Under the pieces are notes generated by a model. That model was not told the DNA's origin, made no database searches, and saw nothing but the letters and a program-made list of their open reading frames with translations. From NCBI RefSeq assembly GCF_900129155.1, contig NZ_FQVF01000011.1, positions 62,001-126,000 of the forward strand: DNA of 64,000 nt. The letters are read 5' to 3'. Numbering within the stretch: the stretch's first letter is position 1; each line of letters starts with the position of its first letter. Below, in pieces: positions 63,201-64,000 of this stretch. The translations under genes were made by a program, and so were the position numbers. This DNA is from Marinomonas polaris DSM 16579 (GTDB taxonomy: Bacteria > Pseudomonadota > Gammaproteobacteria > Pseudomonadales > Marinomonadaceae).

Positions 63201-64000
63201 ATGGAAGCTCTTTCGTTTTTTGCTATTTCTTGGATTTCCCCTCAACTCCTTGCGCTTACCGCACTTGGTACATTTTTAGGGATTTATGTAGGTGCCATAC
63301 CAGGCTTATCAGTCACCATGGCAGTCTCTATTCTCATCTCATTTACCTTTTCGTGGGAGGTAAATAACGCTTTATGTTTGATGGTTGGGGTATATATGGG
63401 TGGCGTTTATGGTGGCTCTCGAACCGCCATATTGCTAAATATTCCTGGGGCTCCTTCCGCCATTGCTACGGCGCTTGATGGTTATCCTCTCGCACAAAAA
63501 GGCTTAGCGGGTGAAGCCATTGGCTTATCAACAGTCATGTCTGTTATCGGAGGTTTTGTTGGCATTTTCGTATTAGCTGTCGCAGCACCATTTGTTAGCG
63601 ATTTTGCCATCAGCTTTCAGCCAAGAGATTATATGCTGCTAGGTGTTCTAGGCATCATGCTGGTCGGTTCTTTATCTGGTAATAGTCTTGCAAAAGGTGT
63701 GTTAGCTGGATCGTTTGGCGTGTTAATTGGTACGGTAGGACTTGACCCCCTGACAGCAGAAGAGCGCTTTACATTTGGTGTCGTTGAACTCTGGAATGGC
63801 ATTAATCCAGTTGCGGTTATGATTGGACTTTTTGGTATTTCCGAAGCCTTAACACAGCTACATTTCATGCATAAAGCCAGCGTCAAACAAGTCATCAATC
63901 GCATCATCCCTAAATGGAAAGATGTAAAACGCTACTTACCTTTAAGCTTACAATCTTCTTCGGTTGGCGTAATTGTCGGGGCATTACCAGGTACTGGTGG
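63201..64000 (+). CDS. tctA: TctA large permease subunit (copy 2), cut by window end
   Basis: The first 266 codons of a TctA protein; the frame is still open at the window edge, so the gene is partial only because the window stops. MEALSFFAISWISPQLLALTALG is followed by GIYVGAIPGLSVTMAVSIL, GGSRTAILLNIPGAPSAIATALDGYPLA and, at the edge, GALPGTGG, all as in copy 1. AGGATAATACA precedes the ATG. Confidence 0.95.
   Translation, partial: MEALSFFAISWISPQLLALTALGTFLGIYVGAIPGLSVTMAVSILISFTFSWEVNNALCLMVGVYMGGVYGGSRTAILLNIPGAPSAIATALDGYPLAQKGLAGEAIGLSTVMSVIGGFVGIFVLAVAAPFVSDFAISFQPRDYMLLGVLGIMLVGSLSGNSLAKGVLAGSFGVLIGTVGLDPLTAEERFTFGVVELWNGINPVAVMIGLFGISEALTQLHFMHKASVKQVINRIIPKWKDVKRYLPLSLQSSSVGVIVGALPGTG

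Noticed and set aside
1..64000. CRISPR arrays, tRNA or rRNA genes, prophage or replication origin
   Set aside because: No regularly spaced repeats, cloverleaf-like segments, rRNA-like sequence, phage structural genes or DnaA-box cluster was noticed on either strand.

Overview
The window reads as chromosome of a marine gammaproteobacterium. Gene content (ModF, AphA, YghU, DkgB, NfsA/NfsB, PepQ and Fpr of the gammaproteobacterial type, a full hut locus with HutF/HutG, two tripartite tricarboxylate transporters, several c-di-GMP enzymes), moderate GC and AT-rich intergenic regions suggest Oceanospirillales and most resemble Marinomonas. This is an inference from gene families; no rRNA, tRNA or other marker settles it. 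I see no phage, intact insertion sequence, CRISPR array or RNA gene.

Layout. 0-5 kb: ilvC, modF, a solitary XRE antitoxin-like regulator, aphA and an HD-domain nucleotidase, most with clean intrinsic terminators. 5.3-9.2 kb: a small secreted protein, a Stealth-family sugar phosphotransferase flanked by an imperfect direct repeat, and an overlapping pair of a periplasmic solute-binding protein and a membrane diguanylate cyclase. 9.4-12.5 kb: dkgB and an MFS exporter, with a divergent LysR regulator. 12.6-17.4 kb: a small DUF2892 membrane protein, a GGDEF-EAL protein, an EAL protein with a degenerate CZB-like tail, and a SHOCT-domain protein. 17.7-27.3 kb: redox and stress genes (yghU, fpr, secreted msrA, an outer-membrane barrel, nfsA, peroxiredoxin, a DadA-like oxidase, a VOC protein, nfsB) and two LysR regulators. 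27.6-29.9 kb: a diguanylate cyclase, a decayed polysaccharide-lyase gene and a DUF924 protein.

30.0-38.6 kb is a complete histidine-utilisation locus: hutUHIG on the minus strand diverges from hutFD, with hutC convergent at the far end. It encodes the five-step route histidine > urocanate > imidazolonepropionate > formiminoglutamate > formylglutamate > glutamate. TGTATATACA palindromes between hutU and hutF, and a near copy before hutC, are likely HutC operators. 38.7-42.3 kb holds a cytochrome b561, a SRPBCC/GyrI-like protein, a small membrane protein and pepQ.

42.4-64.0 kb looks like a catabolic island for hydroaromatic or related ring carboxylic acids. It is bracketed by two closely related TctCBA uptake systems (the second tctA runs off the window). 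Between them lie a chemoreceptor, a QuiC-type 3-dehydroshikimate dehydratase, a PcaQ-like LysR regulator, an AEC carrier, a Gfo/Idh/MocA oxidoreductase, another LysR regulator, a xylose-isomerase-like TIM barrel protein, a NIPSNAP protein, two KstD/fumarate-reductase-like flavoproteins, an IclR regulator and a probably NAD-dependent shikimate/quinate dehydrogenase. The dehydrogenase plus QuiC could take shikimate to protocatechuate. The roles of the flavoproteins, NIPSNAP protein and TIM barrel protein are not explained by known quinate/shikimate pathways, and this is the best candidate for undescribed biochemistry in the window.
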